From Palsa-883 sp963847615 (lineage in GTDB: Bacteria > Pseudomonadota > Alphaproteobacteria > Acetobacterales > Acetobacteraceae), in assembly GCA_963847615.1 (NCBI GenBank), contig CAWKAN010000016.1, positions 186,001-250,000 on the forward strand: 64,000 nucleotides of DNA, written 5' to 3'. Positions within the stretch are counted from its first letter, which is position 1. Every line of letters begins with the position of its first letter. A model generated the notes under the pieces. The model had not been told where the DNA came from, ran no database searches, and saw only the letters and a program-made list of their open reading frames with translations. Both the position numbers and the translations under genes were made by a program. Below, piece after piece: positions 9,607 to 18,214 of this stretch.

Positions 9607-9772
9607 CTAGCCCGCATTTCTCACACTGTTGCGGGACGATGGCGACGGTCATTGTCGTGCCAAAGGGTTTTCGCGCCGCCGCCAATACCGGGTGTATTCG
9701 CAAGGCGCGAAAACCCCTTGGCGCGGCAAGGACCAAGCCAGCGCCCGCGGGAGTGTGAGAAATGCGGGCTAG
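9607..9772. repeat. 166-bp palindromic element, copy 1 of family R2
   Basis: The element begins CTAGCCCGCATTTCTCACAC and ends with the inverse, GTGTGAGAAATGCGGGCTAG. The inner arms GGTTTTCGCGCC and GGCGCGAAAACC flank a short centre. A second copy is at 45130-45304 and a fragment at 54605-54626. It is non-coding and fills most of the gap between hpf and the amidohydrolase gene. The rest (9773-9877) shows nothing clear. Confidence 0.9.
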
Positions 9773-9877
9773 GCAACCCCGCGCACGATCCCAGCGCCCG
9801 AAATGATGGAAGAGTCGTCATTTCGGGCCGCGGGCATCAGTCAATTCGTCCGCCGGCAATTCGTCCGCCGGCGGAGA

Positions 9878-10912
9878 TCACAACCGATAGAACCGCGTCG
9901 CCGTCCCCGCGAACAAGTCCGCCCGCTCGCTCGCGCTCGCGCCGCGCGAGAGAATCTTGCAGGCGTTCCAGTATTCCCGATACCCGTACGACCCCTTGTC
10001 CACCGGAAAATTGCTCTCGAACATGCAGCGCGTGGCACCGAACGCCTCAATGCAGGTCTCGATGTATCCCTTCCACGCCGCCGCCAGTGCCGCCGAGGAC
10101 GGCGGTTCCGCCTGGGTGTGAAAATCATACCCGTTGATCCGCATGCCGATCCCGCCCAGCTTCACGCACACGTTCGGACACGTCGCCAGATTGCGGATCG
10201 AGGCGGCCCAGGTCGGAAACACTTCCTCCCGCTTGCCGGCATAACGCCCGATCGTCAGCGGCCCGCCGACATGGTTCAGCACAATCCGCGTCTCGGGGAA
10301 CGCCCGCGCCAGATCGGCCAACTCGTCGATCTGCGGATGGTACAGCCACGCATCGAATGACAGGTTCAGCGGCGCCAGCTTGGCAAACCCCTGGCGGAAC
10401 GTCGCATCCCCCAGCAGCCCCGGCGGTGGCGAATAGGCCGGGTTGAGCACGGTCGGATCGGCATCCCACGCGGTGATGTGGCGGATGCCGCGGAACCGCC
10501 CGCCACCGGCCTGGATATGCGCCTGCAACACCGCCTCCGCCCGCGCGCCCTGCCGCAGATCGACGTGCCCGACGATCCCGGCGCAAATCCGCGTCGGCCC
10601 GTAGCCGCCGCTGGCGCTCATCGCCGCGACGCCGTTGACGAACTCGGTCTCACCGACGGGCCGGAATTCCTCCGGCCCGCCGGCACGATGCATCGACCGG
10701 CATTGAATGAAGACGGTGGCGACGATGTTGTGCCCGGTGTCGATATCGGCCAGCAGGTCGTCCAGCAGGTAGCGCCAGCCAGGCCGTTCCCACAGATGAT
10801 GGTGCGGGTCGACGATCGGCAGTTCCGGCTCCAGCACGACCTCGCGCCGGCGGCGCAGCCAATTCTCGCGGACGGGCAGGTAGGGGCTGTGGGTGGCGGT
10901 CGTTCCGCTCAT
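9878..10912 (-). CDS. Amidohydrolase family protein (COG3618-type TIM barrel)
   Basis: A 344-aa predicted metal-dependent hydrolase, possibly a lactonase or decarboxylase-type member. The metal motif HHH is in IVDPHHHLWERPGW. LNHVGGP, VCVKLGGIGM and CMFESNFPVD are the other conserved strand ends, with the last Asp/Asn position typical of the family. GGGAGG precedes the ATG. It sits 30 bp after a class II aldolase gene on the same strand, and the pair probably handles one carbohydrate or aromatic acid substrate, which cannot be named from sequence. Confidence 0.88.
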   Translation of the reverse strand: MSGTTATHSPYLPVRENWLRRRREVVLEPELPIVDPHHHLWERPGWRYLLDDLLADIDTGHNIVATVFIQCRSMHRAGGPEEFRPVGETEFVNGVAAMSASGGYGPTRICAGIVGHVDLRQGARAEAVLQAHIQAGGGRFRGIRHITAWDADPTVLNPAYSPPPGLLGDATFRQGFAKLAPLNLSFDAWLYHPQIDELADLARAFPETRIVLNHVGGPLTIGRYAGKREEVFPTWAASIRNLATCPNVCVKLGGIGMRINGYDFHTQAEPPSSAALAAAWKGYIETCIEAFGATRCMFESNFPVDKGSYGYREYWNACKILSRGASASERADLFAGTATRFYRL

Positions 10913-10942
10913 ATGGGTTTCCTCCCGGCTGGCGTAGCGGTC

Positions 10943-11713
10943 CTAGCGGCGGTAGTCGGCGCCCTGGCGATCGACGGTGCGCACCAGGCCCTCGAACTCG
11001 GGCCGCCCGTAACTGTCCATGGCGCGGCGCTTCTTGCCACGCTCGGCCGCCTTGCCGATCACGTAGTCGCTGATCATCACCGGCTCAGCGCCCATCTGGC
11101 GCGCCAACAGTTCCAGCTCGCAGGCCCGCTCCAGCGAATAGAGGCGCATGAAGGTGCCGTGGATGGTGTGGCCCAGCGTCAGCAGCCCGTGGTTCATCAG
11201 GATGACGCAACCGGCGCCGCTGGCGCAGCTGCGGCCGAGCGCCTCGCACTCCTCCACCGTCGCCGGCACGCCGTACGCGTGGTAGGCGACGTCGTCGTAG
11301 ACCCCGAGCGCATCCTGGCTGATCGGGCGCAGGCCGTGGTCGAGCAGCGACACCGCGGCGCCGGCGCGGGTATGGGTGTGCAGCACGCAATTGGCATCCG
11401 CGCGCGCCTTGTAGACGCCGCTGTGGATGATGAAGCCGGCGTTGTTGAATTTTCCCCCCGGGCTCAGCACGTTGCCGTCCATGTCCAGCTTGACCAGCGA
11501 CGACGCGGTGATCTCGTCGAACATCTCGCCATAGTTGTTGATCAGGAAATGGTTCGGCTCGCCCGGGATGCGCGCCGACATGTGGGTGTTGATCAGGTCG
11601 GTCCAGCCGAGATGGTTGACAACGTGATACAGCGACGCGAGATCGCAGCGGGTCTGCCATTCAAGCTCGGACATCTCGGTCCCGGCGCGTTGCAGGGCGG
11701 CGGACATGGGCAT
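10943..11713 (-). CDS. Class II aldolase/adducin family protein
   Basis: A 256-aa zinc-dependent aldolase, epimerase or dehydratase-like enzyme. Zinc ligands are seen in VLHTHTRAGAAVS (HxH) and a later His in LMNHGLLTLG. The N-terminal DLASLYHVVNHLGWTDLINTHMSAR is characteristic. I chose the ATG at 11713 (MPMSAAL) because the open frame upstream is G+C-rich spacer and the family length is about 250 aa. It is the first gene of the pair with the amidohydrolase. Confidence 0.9.
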   Translation of the reverse strand: MPMSAALQRAGTEMSELEWQTRCDLASLYHVVNHLGWTDLINTHMSARIPGEPNHFLINNYGEMFDEITASSLVKLDMDGNVLSPGGKFNNAGFIIHSGVYKARADANCVLHTHTRAGAAVSLLDHGLRPISQDALGVYDDVAYHAYGVPATVEECEALGRSCASGAGCVILMNHGLLTLGHTIHGTFMRLYSLERACELELLARQMGAEPVMISDYVIGKAAERGKKRRAMDSYGRPEFEGLVRTVDRQGADYRR

Positions 11714-12120
11714 GGCTCCGTACGGTTGTGCCCCGCCGGCGCGGGGCGGCTGGGCACATCGTGAGCGAGATGGCGGTGGCGGGCAAGTTGCCGCCCCGGG
11801 CTCGCCGCCCCGGGCTCGCCATCGCAGGCCGCAGCCGCAGCCGGAAGCCGCATGGGGCCGACGAGCGGTCAAGCGCGGCGCGACCCCACCACCACCGCCG
11901 GCTAGTGCGCCGTGTCGTTGATATTGCCTGGATTCATGCTCCAACGATCGTCACTGACGGCGTCGCAAGCAAGCCGCGACGTCGCCACAAGATCGGTGAC
12001 GCAGGTGACAAGTCCCCCTGCACTGTGATCCTGACCGGTTGAGCAAAGTCCGGCCGTGGCTCGGAGAGGCTGCGATCGCCTGCGGCCTCGGCCCGCGTTG
12101 CGCGCTGGTGGCGCGGCGGG

Positions 12121-12667
12121 GCAAGAAAGAATTTACCGCAGATGAAGCAAGGCGATGCACGCCGATGCACGCCGATGGGTCCGTGCGGTTCACCGGTCGT
12201 GCGCCGCGCGTTTGGTCTCCAGGCGCGGCTTGCCGAAATCAAGCGGCAGGCAGAGCGGCGGGCCGGTCGCTTTGCGGTCATTGGCGCATCGCATCCGGCC
12301 CAAGGGTCAAGCAGCCCGGGGACATGCGTGCGTCGTCCAGCGCTTTGACGGTGTTCAGCTCAGCCGGACGTGCGTCCTCGACCGGCAGGTCCACGAAGTC
12401 GCCGCCGACCACCACGTTCCTGTCGTACACCCCGGCTGGCACATTGTTGCACAACCGATAGGACCCCGGCCTTCGCCGGGGCAGGCTCTCGCACGAACCG
12501 CAGATGCCAACGCATTCTCATACACCTTTTCCAGGAACCCGGCCCCAGGCGTATCGAGCACGCTGAACGCGCAGCCGATCACCGACCCCCGAACAGATCA
12601 TTCAGCACGGCGCCATCGGCGTGCATCGGCGTGCATCGCCTTGCTTCATCTGCGGTAAAATTCTTGC
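12121..12667. repeat. Inverted repeats enclosing a decayed GxxExxY gene
   Basis: The left arm, 12121-12177, begins GCAAGAAAGAATTTACCGCA and runs into repeats of GATGCACGCC. The right arm, 12613-12667, is its reverse complement ending in GCGGTAAAATTCTTGC. The arms are about 55 bp and the enclosed DNA about 435 bp. The remainder of the large gap 11714-12975 outside these arms shows no gene I can support. Confidence 0.85.
12190..12585 (-). pseudogene. GxxExxY family protein remnant
   Basis: The first frame gives IGCAFSVLDTPGAGFLEKVY and then ENALASAVRA, the family's defining GxxExxY segment. After an inserted CCCCGGCGAAGGCCGGGG hairpin the frame changes to VVVGGDFVDLPVEDARPAEL and NTVKALDDA. 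It then breaks again before DFGKPRLETKRAAHDR, the usual C-terminal strand. Family members are about 125-aa PD-(D/E)XK-like proteins of unclear role. At least one insertion, one frame change and one stop make this copy non-functional. Confidence 0.7.
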
Positions 12668-12975
12668 TTCGCGGTGCCGCAGCCAGATGGTTACGGACGT
12701 GTTGACGCGCCTGCGATGCGCCACATCGTAACCGGCCCGGAGATGCCGAGGTGATGCAGCGCAAGCCCGGCACGACCCTCATGCGCTCGCCCGTTCCTCG
12801 AGCGTCAGGCCTTCCCAGCGCCGCGATCAAGCCACCGCCAAGCGGGCAGAATCCCCGCGCAGCGGTAGCAGTGCCCCGGGTTGCTCATAGTGCGCTTGTT
12901 CCGCGTCCGCCTGCGACCTCGGTAGAGTCCCGCAAGCGGATCGCGAAATCGCCGCAGAGTCAGTGACGCAGGGCA

Positions 12976-13896
12976 CTAGGCGAGCCCGACGATCTCCGCC
13001 AACGCCTGCGTCTGCTCCACGTGCCGCGACACCGGATTGAGCAGCAGGTGATTCGCCCCCAGCGCCATGACCTCCTCCAATCGTTCGCGTACCTGCTCCG
13101 GCGTGCCGTGGATGCCCGACGCGTCGGTGCCCGCCGGATTGTGGTACACCTCGGTGAACCAGCGATGCAGCTCGGCGCGCGCCACCTCCGGTCGTTCGTC
13201 CACGGCTACGAAAACCCGTTTCGATATAGGAAATCCCGCCGGATCGCGCCCGGCTTGCGCCAGCGCCGCGCGCAACACCGGTACCGATCGGCCAAACTCG
13301 GCGATGCTCGACCCGCCCGATCCCATCCACCCGTCGGCCATCGCGGCCGCGCGGCGCACCGCATCCGGATGGCCGACGCCCATCCAGATTGGCACATGCG
13401 GACGCTGCACCGGCTTCGGCGCCATCGTGCCGCCCTCGAGCTGATAAAATCGCCCCCGGTAGGTCACCGACGGCTGCGTCCACAACGCCTTGATCAGTTC
13501 CACTTCCTCGCGGAACCGGCGCACCCGACCGGCCTCCGGCACCTCGAACTGCCGATAATGATGCTCCCGCCCCAGGCCAACCCCGAGGATCGCCCGCCCG
13601 TTGCTGACGTAGTCCAACGTGGCCCACTGATGCGCCACCATCAGCGGGCTGTGGATCGCCAACACCACCACCGACGCACCCAGCCTGATCCGCGAGGTGA
13701 CCGCCGCCGCATAGGTCAGTACCACGACGGGATCGAAACAGGTGACGTGGTCGAGCGTGTTCTCGGTGACCCACAAATCGCGGAAGCCGAGCGCCTCGGC
13801 GCGCTGCGCCACCGCGTGCACCGTTGCCATGTCGATCGTATCGGGCGAACGATGCGGCAGCGACATGCCGAACGGAATGCGGTCTTTCAGCGCCAT
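12976..13896 (-). CDS. LLM-class flavin-dependent oxidoreductase
   Basis: A 306-aa luciferase-like TIM-barrel enzyme using reduced FMN or F420. Typical segments are LGFRDLWVTEN, TSRIRLGASVVVLAIHSP, LDYVSNGRAILGVGLG and PVQRPHVPIWMGVGHPDAV. The ATG at 13896 has GAGGAG about 10 bases upstream, and the 12-residue extension in the open frame was rejected. No substrate can be assigned. The nearest neighbour is the CheZ-like gene upstream on the same strand, but the 77-bp gap does not prove an operon. Confidence 0.88.
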   Translation of the reverse strand: MALKDRIPFGMSLPHRSPDTIDMATVHAVAQRAEALGFRDLWVTENTLDHVTCFDPVVVLTYAAAVTSRIRLGASVVVLAIHSPLMVAHQWATLDYVSNGRAILGVGLGREHHYRQFEVPEAGRVRRFREEVELIKALWTQPSVTYRGRFYQLEGGTMAPKPVQRPHVPIWMGVGHPDAVRRAAAMADGWMGSGGSSIAEFGRSVPVLRAALAQAGRDPAGFPISKRVFVAVDERPEVARAELHRWFTEVYHNPAGTDASGIHGTPEQVRERLEEVMALGANHLLLNPVSRHVEQTQALAEIVGLA

Positions 13897-13973
13897 GACG
13901 GAAACTCCTCGGTCGGCAGCATGCTCTCGCACAGCTCCGCGCGGGCCGCCAGGCGGCGGCCCGCGCGGATCGG

Positions 13974-14552
13974 CTAGTTGAACAGCCGGTCAACGTCACT
14001 TTGCTCCAGTTGTTCGCTCGCCTGGTCAGCCGGCGCCGCCGCACGCGGCGGGACCACCGCGTCGGGCATCATCTCGGTCAGCATGGTCTCGACGCGCTGC
14101 AGGTGCTCGATCGCCCGGCGGATCCGCTGGCCGGTGATGTCCTGGAAGGTGCATGCCTCGAAGATGGCGTTGACCTTCTCGGCGACCAGGCCGAGCGCCG
14201 CAGGGTCGCGCCGGTCGCTGCGGACCCAGTCGCCGATCACCTCGGCCGCCTCCATGATCCGGTTGGCGGCGGTTTCGGTGGCCTGCACCACCGCCTCCAG
14301 CTCCAGCCCGCTGTTGCGGCTGGCCTGGGCGGGCGGCGCGACCACGCTGGCGATCTGTGCGTGGATGCGGCTGAGTTGGTCGGACAGGTTGGTCTCGCTG
14401 AAGTCCAGCAGTTGCGCGGTGCCGTGCACCTCGGCGCTGAGCTCGGCGATGCGGCGATCGACGAAGCGGCGCAACTCGTCGAACCGGGGGACGAACTCGG
14501 TGCGCAGGTGGTCGCAGATCAGCGCGGCAAGGCTGGTATCGGGGTGGTCCAC
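13974..14552 (-). CDS. cheZ: CheZ-like chemotaxis phosphatase
   Basis: A 192-aa mainly helical protein predicted to dephosphorylate CheY-P. It carries the CheZ active-site segment CTFQDITGQRIRRAIEHLQR, with the acidic/Gln residues needed for catalysis. After a Pro/Ala linker comes the C-terminal CheY-docking tail QSDVDRLFN. Long amphipathic helices at residues 30-130 would form the four-helix bundle. It starts with GTG after AGGAG. No other chemotaxis genes are present in the window. Confidence 0.75.
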   Translation of the reverse strand: MDHPDTSLAALICDHLRTEFVPRFDELRRFVDRRIAELSAEVHGTAQLLDFSETNLSDQLSRIHAQIASVVAPPAQASRNSGLELEAVVQATETAANRIMEAAEVIGDWVRSDRRDPAALGLVAEKVNAIFEACTFQDITGQRIRRAIEHLQRVETMLTEMMPDAVVPPRAAAPADQASEQLEQSDVDRLFN

Positions 14553-15042
14553 GCGCGCTCCTGAACCTGGCGGAGCGCTGATCTGACGACGCGTCGCCTA
14601 AGAACCGGTTAATCCGGCCGGGTCGCCCAAGGTTGGCTCATCCGGAAGCACGCGCTCGGTGCGAGGCGATGGCGGTTTGATGGCCGGGGAGATGCGAACC
14701 TTCCGGAAGGGGCGGGATGCAGCTTCGCGCTGGAACGGGAACGCAAGCGCGGTGCCGCGCCCGTGCGGCCGACCCGGCATCGGTGCTGGGCCATGCCGAC
14801 CGGGTCGGACGATGCGAGGACGACCGGGTCCGGCTGCTGTCCGCCGGGGGCTGCAAAAGCGTCCAACCCCTGCCGGCTGCGCCGACCAACCGCACATGCT
14901 CGCCGCCGCCGATTGACACCCACCCCGTCCCAGCCTCTGCTTCCCGCAACACCTCGACACGAGGACGCCCACGATGCCCCTGACCCCTGGGCGCCAACCA
15001 TGACGCGCCAGCCATGACGCGCTAGATCGTGATGCGCCAGCC
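14553..15042. other. Gap without a recognisable gene
   Basis: The open frames here overlap each other on both strands and match no family I know. Near the right end (about 14996-15062), a short degenerate tandem of CATGACGCGCCAGC-like units leads into the monooxygenase remnant. Confidence 0.5.
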
Positions 15043-15546
15043 ATGATGCGCCAGATCGTGATGGTCGGCTTCCTGCAGGCGCGGCACTGCACCAACCTGG
15101 TCGGCTCCAGGCGCCATCCGGAGTCGCGCCGGGACTCCGCCTCGCCGGACGACCACCGCGAAATCGGCCGCGTGTTGCGTGCCTCCGGCAAGAAGAACCC
15201 GCCGGTGCGCGATTTCATCCACTTCGCCCGCCGCGCCCGGCCCAACCAGGCGATCGCCGGCGGACCGAAGGAGGTGGCGGACGGCCTGGCGCAGTTGTTC
15301 ACCGCGCCGGCCCGCGCCGGCTTCGTGCTGGCCGCCACGCATGTCCCCGGCACCGATCTGGACTTCACCCAACACGTGGTAGCGGAACTGCAACGGCGCG
15401 GGCTGTGCACGCACCAGGACTACGCCGGGCAGGACTACGCCGGGCAGGACTACGCCGGGACGCCATTGCAGGAAAATCCGGGGCTGGAGCGGCCACGGCG
15501 CGGCTCCTGGCACGCGCGGGTCGCGGCGATGGCGCCGCCGGCCTGA
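15043..15546 (+). pseudogene. NtaA/DszA-type FMN monooxygenase with large internal deletion
   Basis: The first 45 residues (FLQARHCTNLVGSRRHPESR, then REIGRVLRASGKK) match the N-terminus of the NtaA/SnaA/DszA monooxygenases, which are normally about 440 aa. The sequence then jumps to the C-terminal segment KEVADGLAQLFTAPARAGFV and VVAELQRRGL. Roughly 280 residues of the barrel are missing, so it cannot work. A 15-bp unit (CAGGACTACGCCGGG) is repeated three times at 15415-15459, coding QDYAG three times. Confidence 0.75.
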
Positions 15547-15564
15547 CGCAAGGTGCGCGCCGCG

Positions 15565-16155
15565 ATGCCAGCTCCGGCCCCCCACGCCACCGTCGCCGTG
15601 TTCTGCGGTTCCAGCTGCGGCGCCGATCCGGCGTTCCGCCAGGCCGCCGAGGCGCTCGGCACCGGCCTGGCGCGCGCCGGCATCCGCCTGGTCTACGGCG
15701 GCGGCCGCATCGGCCTGATGGGCGCGCTGGCCGACGCGGCCCTGGCCGAAGGCGGCGAGGTGGTCGGCGTGCTGCCCAACTTCCTGCGCACCACGGAGGT
15801 CGCGCACGATGCGCTGACGCGGCTGGAAATCACCGACTCCATGCACGCCCGCAAGCGGCGCATGTTCGAGCTGGCGGACGCCTTCATCACCTTGCCCGGC
15901 GGAATCGGCACGCTGGAGGAGACGGTCGAGATCCTCACCTGGCGCCAGCTCGGCCTGCACGCCCGGCCGATCCTGATCTGCGACATCGCCGGCTCGTCGC
16001 GGGGATTGGTCGGGGCGATCGACGGCGCCATCGCCGGCGGCTTCGCGGCCCCGGCCCTGCGCGACGCCTACGCAGTGATCGAGGGGGTCCCGGCGGTGCT
16101 CGCCCACCTGGCCACCCTGCACGCCACCCCACCCAGCGACAGCGTCCGCCTCTGA
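15565..16155 (+). CDS. LOG-family protein (nucleoside 5'-monophosphate phosphoribohydrolase-like)
   Basis: A 196-aa Rossmann-like enzyme that probably releases the base from cytokinin-type or other nucleoside monophosphates. The signature PGGIGTLEE is present, with upstream VYGGGRIGLMGALADAAL and the MHARKRRMFELADAFI segment. The length is typical. A GTG 12 bp earlier is another possible start. It converges on metZ across the R1 repeat. Confidence 0.9.
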   Translation: MPAPAPHATVAVFCGSSCGADPAFRQAAEALGTGLARAGIRLVYGGGRIGLMGALADAALAEGGEVVGVLPNFLRTTEVAHDALTRLEITDSMHARKRRMFELADAFITLPGGIGTLEETVEILTWRQLGLHARPILICDIAGSSRGLVGAIDGAIAGGFAAPALRDAYAVIEGVPAVLAHLATLHATPPSDSVRL

Positions 16156-16175
16156 GCCCGGACGCAGGGCATCGG

Positions 16176-16466
16176 AGGAAGCAAGGCCGGGGCTCCGCCC
16201 CAGACCCCGCCAGGGGGCTTTGCCCCCTGGACCCCCACCAGAGGCAGCGGCCTCTGGACTCCATGACTGGGAGTGTGGGGATGGGGAGGGGGGCGTGGGC
16301 GCGGCGTCAGGCTCGCCCGTCCCGACGGGCGAGCCTGACGCCGCGCCCACGCCCCCCTCCCCATCCCCACACTCCCAGTCCGGGGTTCCAAGGGCTCGCC
16401 CTTGGCGGGGTTCCAAGGGGCAGCGCCCCTTGGTGGGGTCTGGGGCGAAGCCCCGGCCTTGCTTCC
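16176..16466. repeat. Long G+C-rich palindromic repeat, copy 2 of family R1
   Basis: The outer ends GGAAGCAAGGCCGGGGCT and CCCCGGCCTTGCTTCC are inverted. The central stem (about 16262-16380) differs from copy 1 in its inner part. It lies between the convergent LOG and metZ genes, where it could terminate both, but there is no U-tract. Confidence 0.85.
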
Positions 16467-16479
16467 CCCGATCGCCCCG

Positions 16480-17694
16480 CTACTCGGCCGCGCGCGCGGC
16501 GACCCGGCTTAGGCCGGTGAGCGCCTGTGCCAGGTCGTCCTTGAGGTCTTCCGGGTCCTCCAGCCCGACCGACAGGCGGATGACGCCGTCGGTGATGCCG
16601 AGTTTCGCGCGTTCCTCGGCGCCGATCCGCATGTGCGTTGTGGTGGCCGGGTGCGTGGCGAGCGACTTGGAGTCGCCGAGGTTGTTCGACACCGCGATCA
16701 GGCGGAACCGGTTCATCACCGCGAAGGCCGCCTCCTTGCCGCCGTGCACCGCGAAGGTGACCACGGTGCCGCCGCCGCTCATTTGCGCGCGGGCCAGCGC
16801 GACCTGCGGATGATCGGCGCGCAGCGGGTACCAGACCCGCGCCACCGCGGCCTGCGCGGCGAGGAAATCGGCGATCGCGACGGCGGCACGGCAGCCCGCC
16901 TCGACGCGCAACGGCAAGGTCTCCAGGCCCTTCAGCAGCACCCAGGCGTTGAACGCCGACAGCGCCGGGCCGGTGTTGCGGAGGAACGGCTGCAGCGTGT
17001 CGTTGATCCACTTGCGCGATCCCAGCACCGCGCCGCCGAGCACGCGGCCCTGGCCGTCGATATGCTTGGTGCAGGAATACACCACCACGTCGGCGCCGAG
17101 TTGCAGCGGCTGCTGCAGCAGCGGCGTGGCGAAGACGTTGTCCACCACGACGATGGCGCCGGCCTCGTGCGCCAGTTCCGCGACCACGCGCAGGTCGACC
17201 AGGTCCAGCATCGGATTGGACGGCGTTTCCAGCAGCACGAGCTGGGTGGGCTGCGACAGCGCCTCGCGCCACTGGCCGAGATCGCTGCCGTCGACGAACT
17301 CGGCGACGATGCCGTAGCGCGGCAGCAGGGTCGAAACGATCCAGTGGCAGGAGCCGAACAGCGCGCGCGCGGCGACCACGCGATCGCCGGTCTTCAGGTG
17401 CGCCAGCAGCGCGGCGTGCACCGCGGCCATGCCGGTGGCGGTGGTGCGGCAGGCCTCGGCGCCCTCGATCAGCGCCAGACGCTCCTCCAGCATGGTGATC
17501 GTCGGGTTGGCGAAGCGGGAATACTGGTAGTGCTCCACCGTGCCGGCGAAGGTGGCTTCGGCCTGCTCGGCGCTGTCATAGACGTAGCCGGAGGTGAGGT
17601 AGAGCGCCTCGGCGGTTTCGCCATGGGCGGAACGATGTACCCCGCCATGCACCAGGCGGGTGGCGGGTCGAAGCTTGCTAAGATCGATGGTCAT
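16480..17694 (-). CDS. metZ: O-succinylhomoserine sulfhydrylase
   Basis: A PLP enzyme making homocysteine directly from O-succinylhomoserine and sulfide, 404 aa. The PLP lysine lies in VVYSCTKHIDGQGR. YSRFANPT, the TATGMAAV region and VVDNVFATPLLQQPL are typical Cys/Met-metabolism motifs. The ATG at 17694 gives MTIDLSKLRPATRLVHGG, matching the MetZ start. The longer open frame covers the leader. The gene is preceded by a SAM-II riboswitch, so its expression should fall when S-adenosylmethionine is plentiful. Confidence 0.92.
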   Translation of the reverse strand: MTIDLSKLRPATRLVHGGVHRSAHGETAEALYLTSGYVYDSAEQAEATFAGTVEHYQYSRFANPTITMLEERLALIEGAEACRTTATGMAAVHAALLAHLKTGDRVVAARALFGSCHWIVSTLLPRYGIVAEFVDGSDLGQWREALSQPTQLVLLETPSNPMLDLVDLRVVAELAHEAGAIVVVDNVFATPLLQQPLQLGADVVVYSCTKHIDGQGRVLGGAVLGSRKWINDTLQPFLRNTGPALSAFNAWVLLKGLETLPLRVEAGCRAAVAIADFLAAQAAVARVWYPLRADHPQVALARAQMSGGGTVVTFAVHGGKEAAFAVMNRFRLIAVSNNLGDSKSLATHPATTTHMRIGAEERAKLGITDGVIRLSVGLEDPEDLKDDLAQALTGLSRVAARAAE

Positions 17695-17785
17695 GTGTCT
17701 GAGCCCTTGCTGCGTGGCCCGACCGTCGGAGCAGCCCCGGCCCGAGGGGGAGATCGCTGGGGGACCCAGCCATGGACCGAACGCT

Positions 17786-17843
17786 GGCCTCTTTAGCGCG
17801 CTTGTTTCACCTCGCCGCAATCCGGCCGGACAAATCACGAGGA
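17786..17843 (-). promoter_or_regulatory. SAM-II riboswitch in the metZ leader
   Basis: On the minus strand the leader contains CGTGATTTG, then GGCCGGATTGC, GTGAAACAA and GCTAAAGAGG in the order and spacing of the SAM-II (metA-type) pseudoknot aptamer. It ends about 90 bp before the metZ ATG. This class is known mainly upstream of methionine genes in alphaproteobacteria. Confidence 0.85.
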
Positions 17844-17935
17844 GCGGCCCGGGTTGCTTCGCCCGGGACACCGGGGCGGACCCTAGGCCGGGGCGGATTG
17901 CGCCGTCAACCCGGGCTTCCTATAACCGCGCCGCC

Positions 17936-18009
17936 GCGGGTGTAGTTCAATGGTAGAACGGCAGCTTCCCAAGCTGCATACGAGGGTTCGATTCCCTTCA
18001 CCCGCTCCA
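17936..18009 (+). tRNA. tRNA-Gly (anticodon CCC)
   Basis: A 74-nt tRNA with encoded CCA. The acceptor arms GCGGGTG and CACCCGC pair. The anticodon stem GCAGC/GCTGC closes TTCCCAA, giving CCC. GGTTCGATTCC forms the T-arm. Confidence 0.95.
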
Positions 18010-18108
18010 GCATTTCCCAGTGATATCAATATACTGGAAGAGACGCGCAGGCTTGGCGCAACGCCGGCCCGATCGGTCCCGGGAGCGCGCGCCGGTTCCG
18101 CCCGGGCC

Positions 18109-18122
18109 TTGACCCAGATCAA
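18109..18122 (+). promoter_or_regulatory. FNR/FixK-type box upstream of the sud-kor cluster
   Basis: TTGACCCAGATCAA matches the CRP/FNR-family consensus TTGAT-N4-ATCAA in 9 of 10 fixed positions. It lies 93 bp before the first gene of the ferredoxin-oxidoreductase cluster, a suitable activator position. Confidence 0.65.
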
Positions 18123-18214
18123 TGCCGGTGCCCGCGCTTGCGGCTTAGTGCGCACCCATGGCCGGCTGGTTGGCAAACGGCGTTCATCCGGGCGCGGCGC
18201 TGAGGTTCGGTAGC

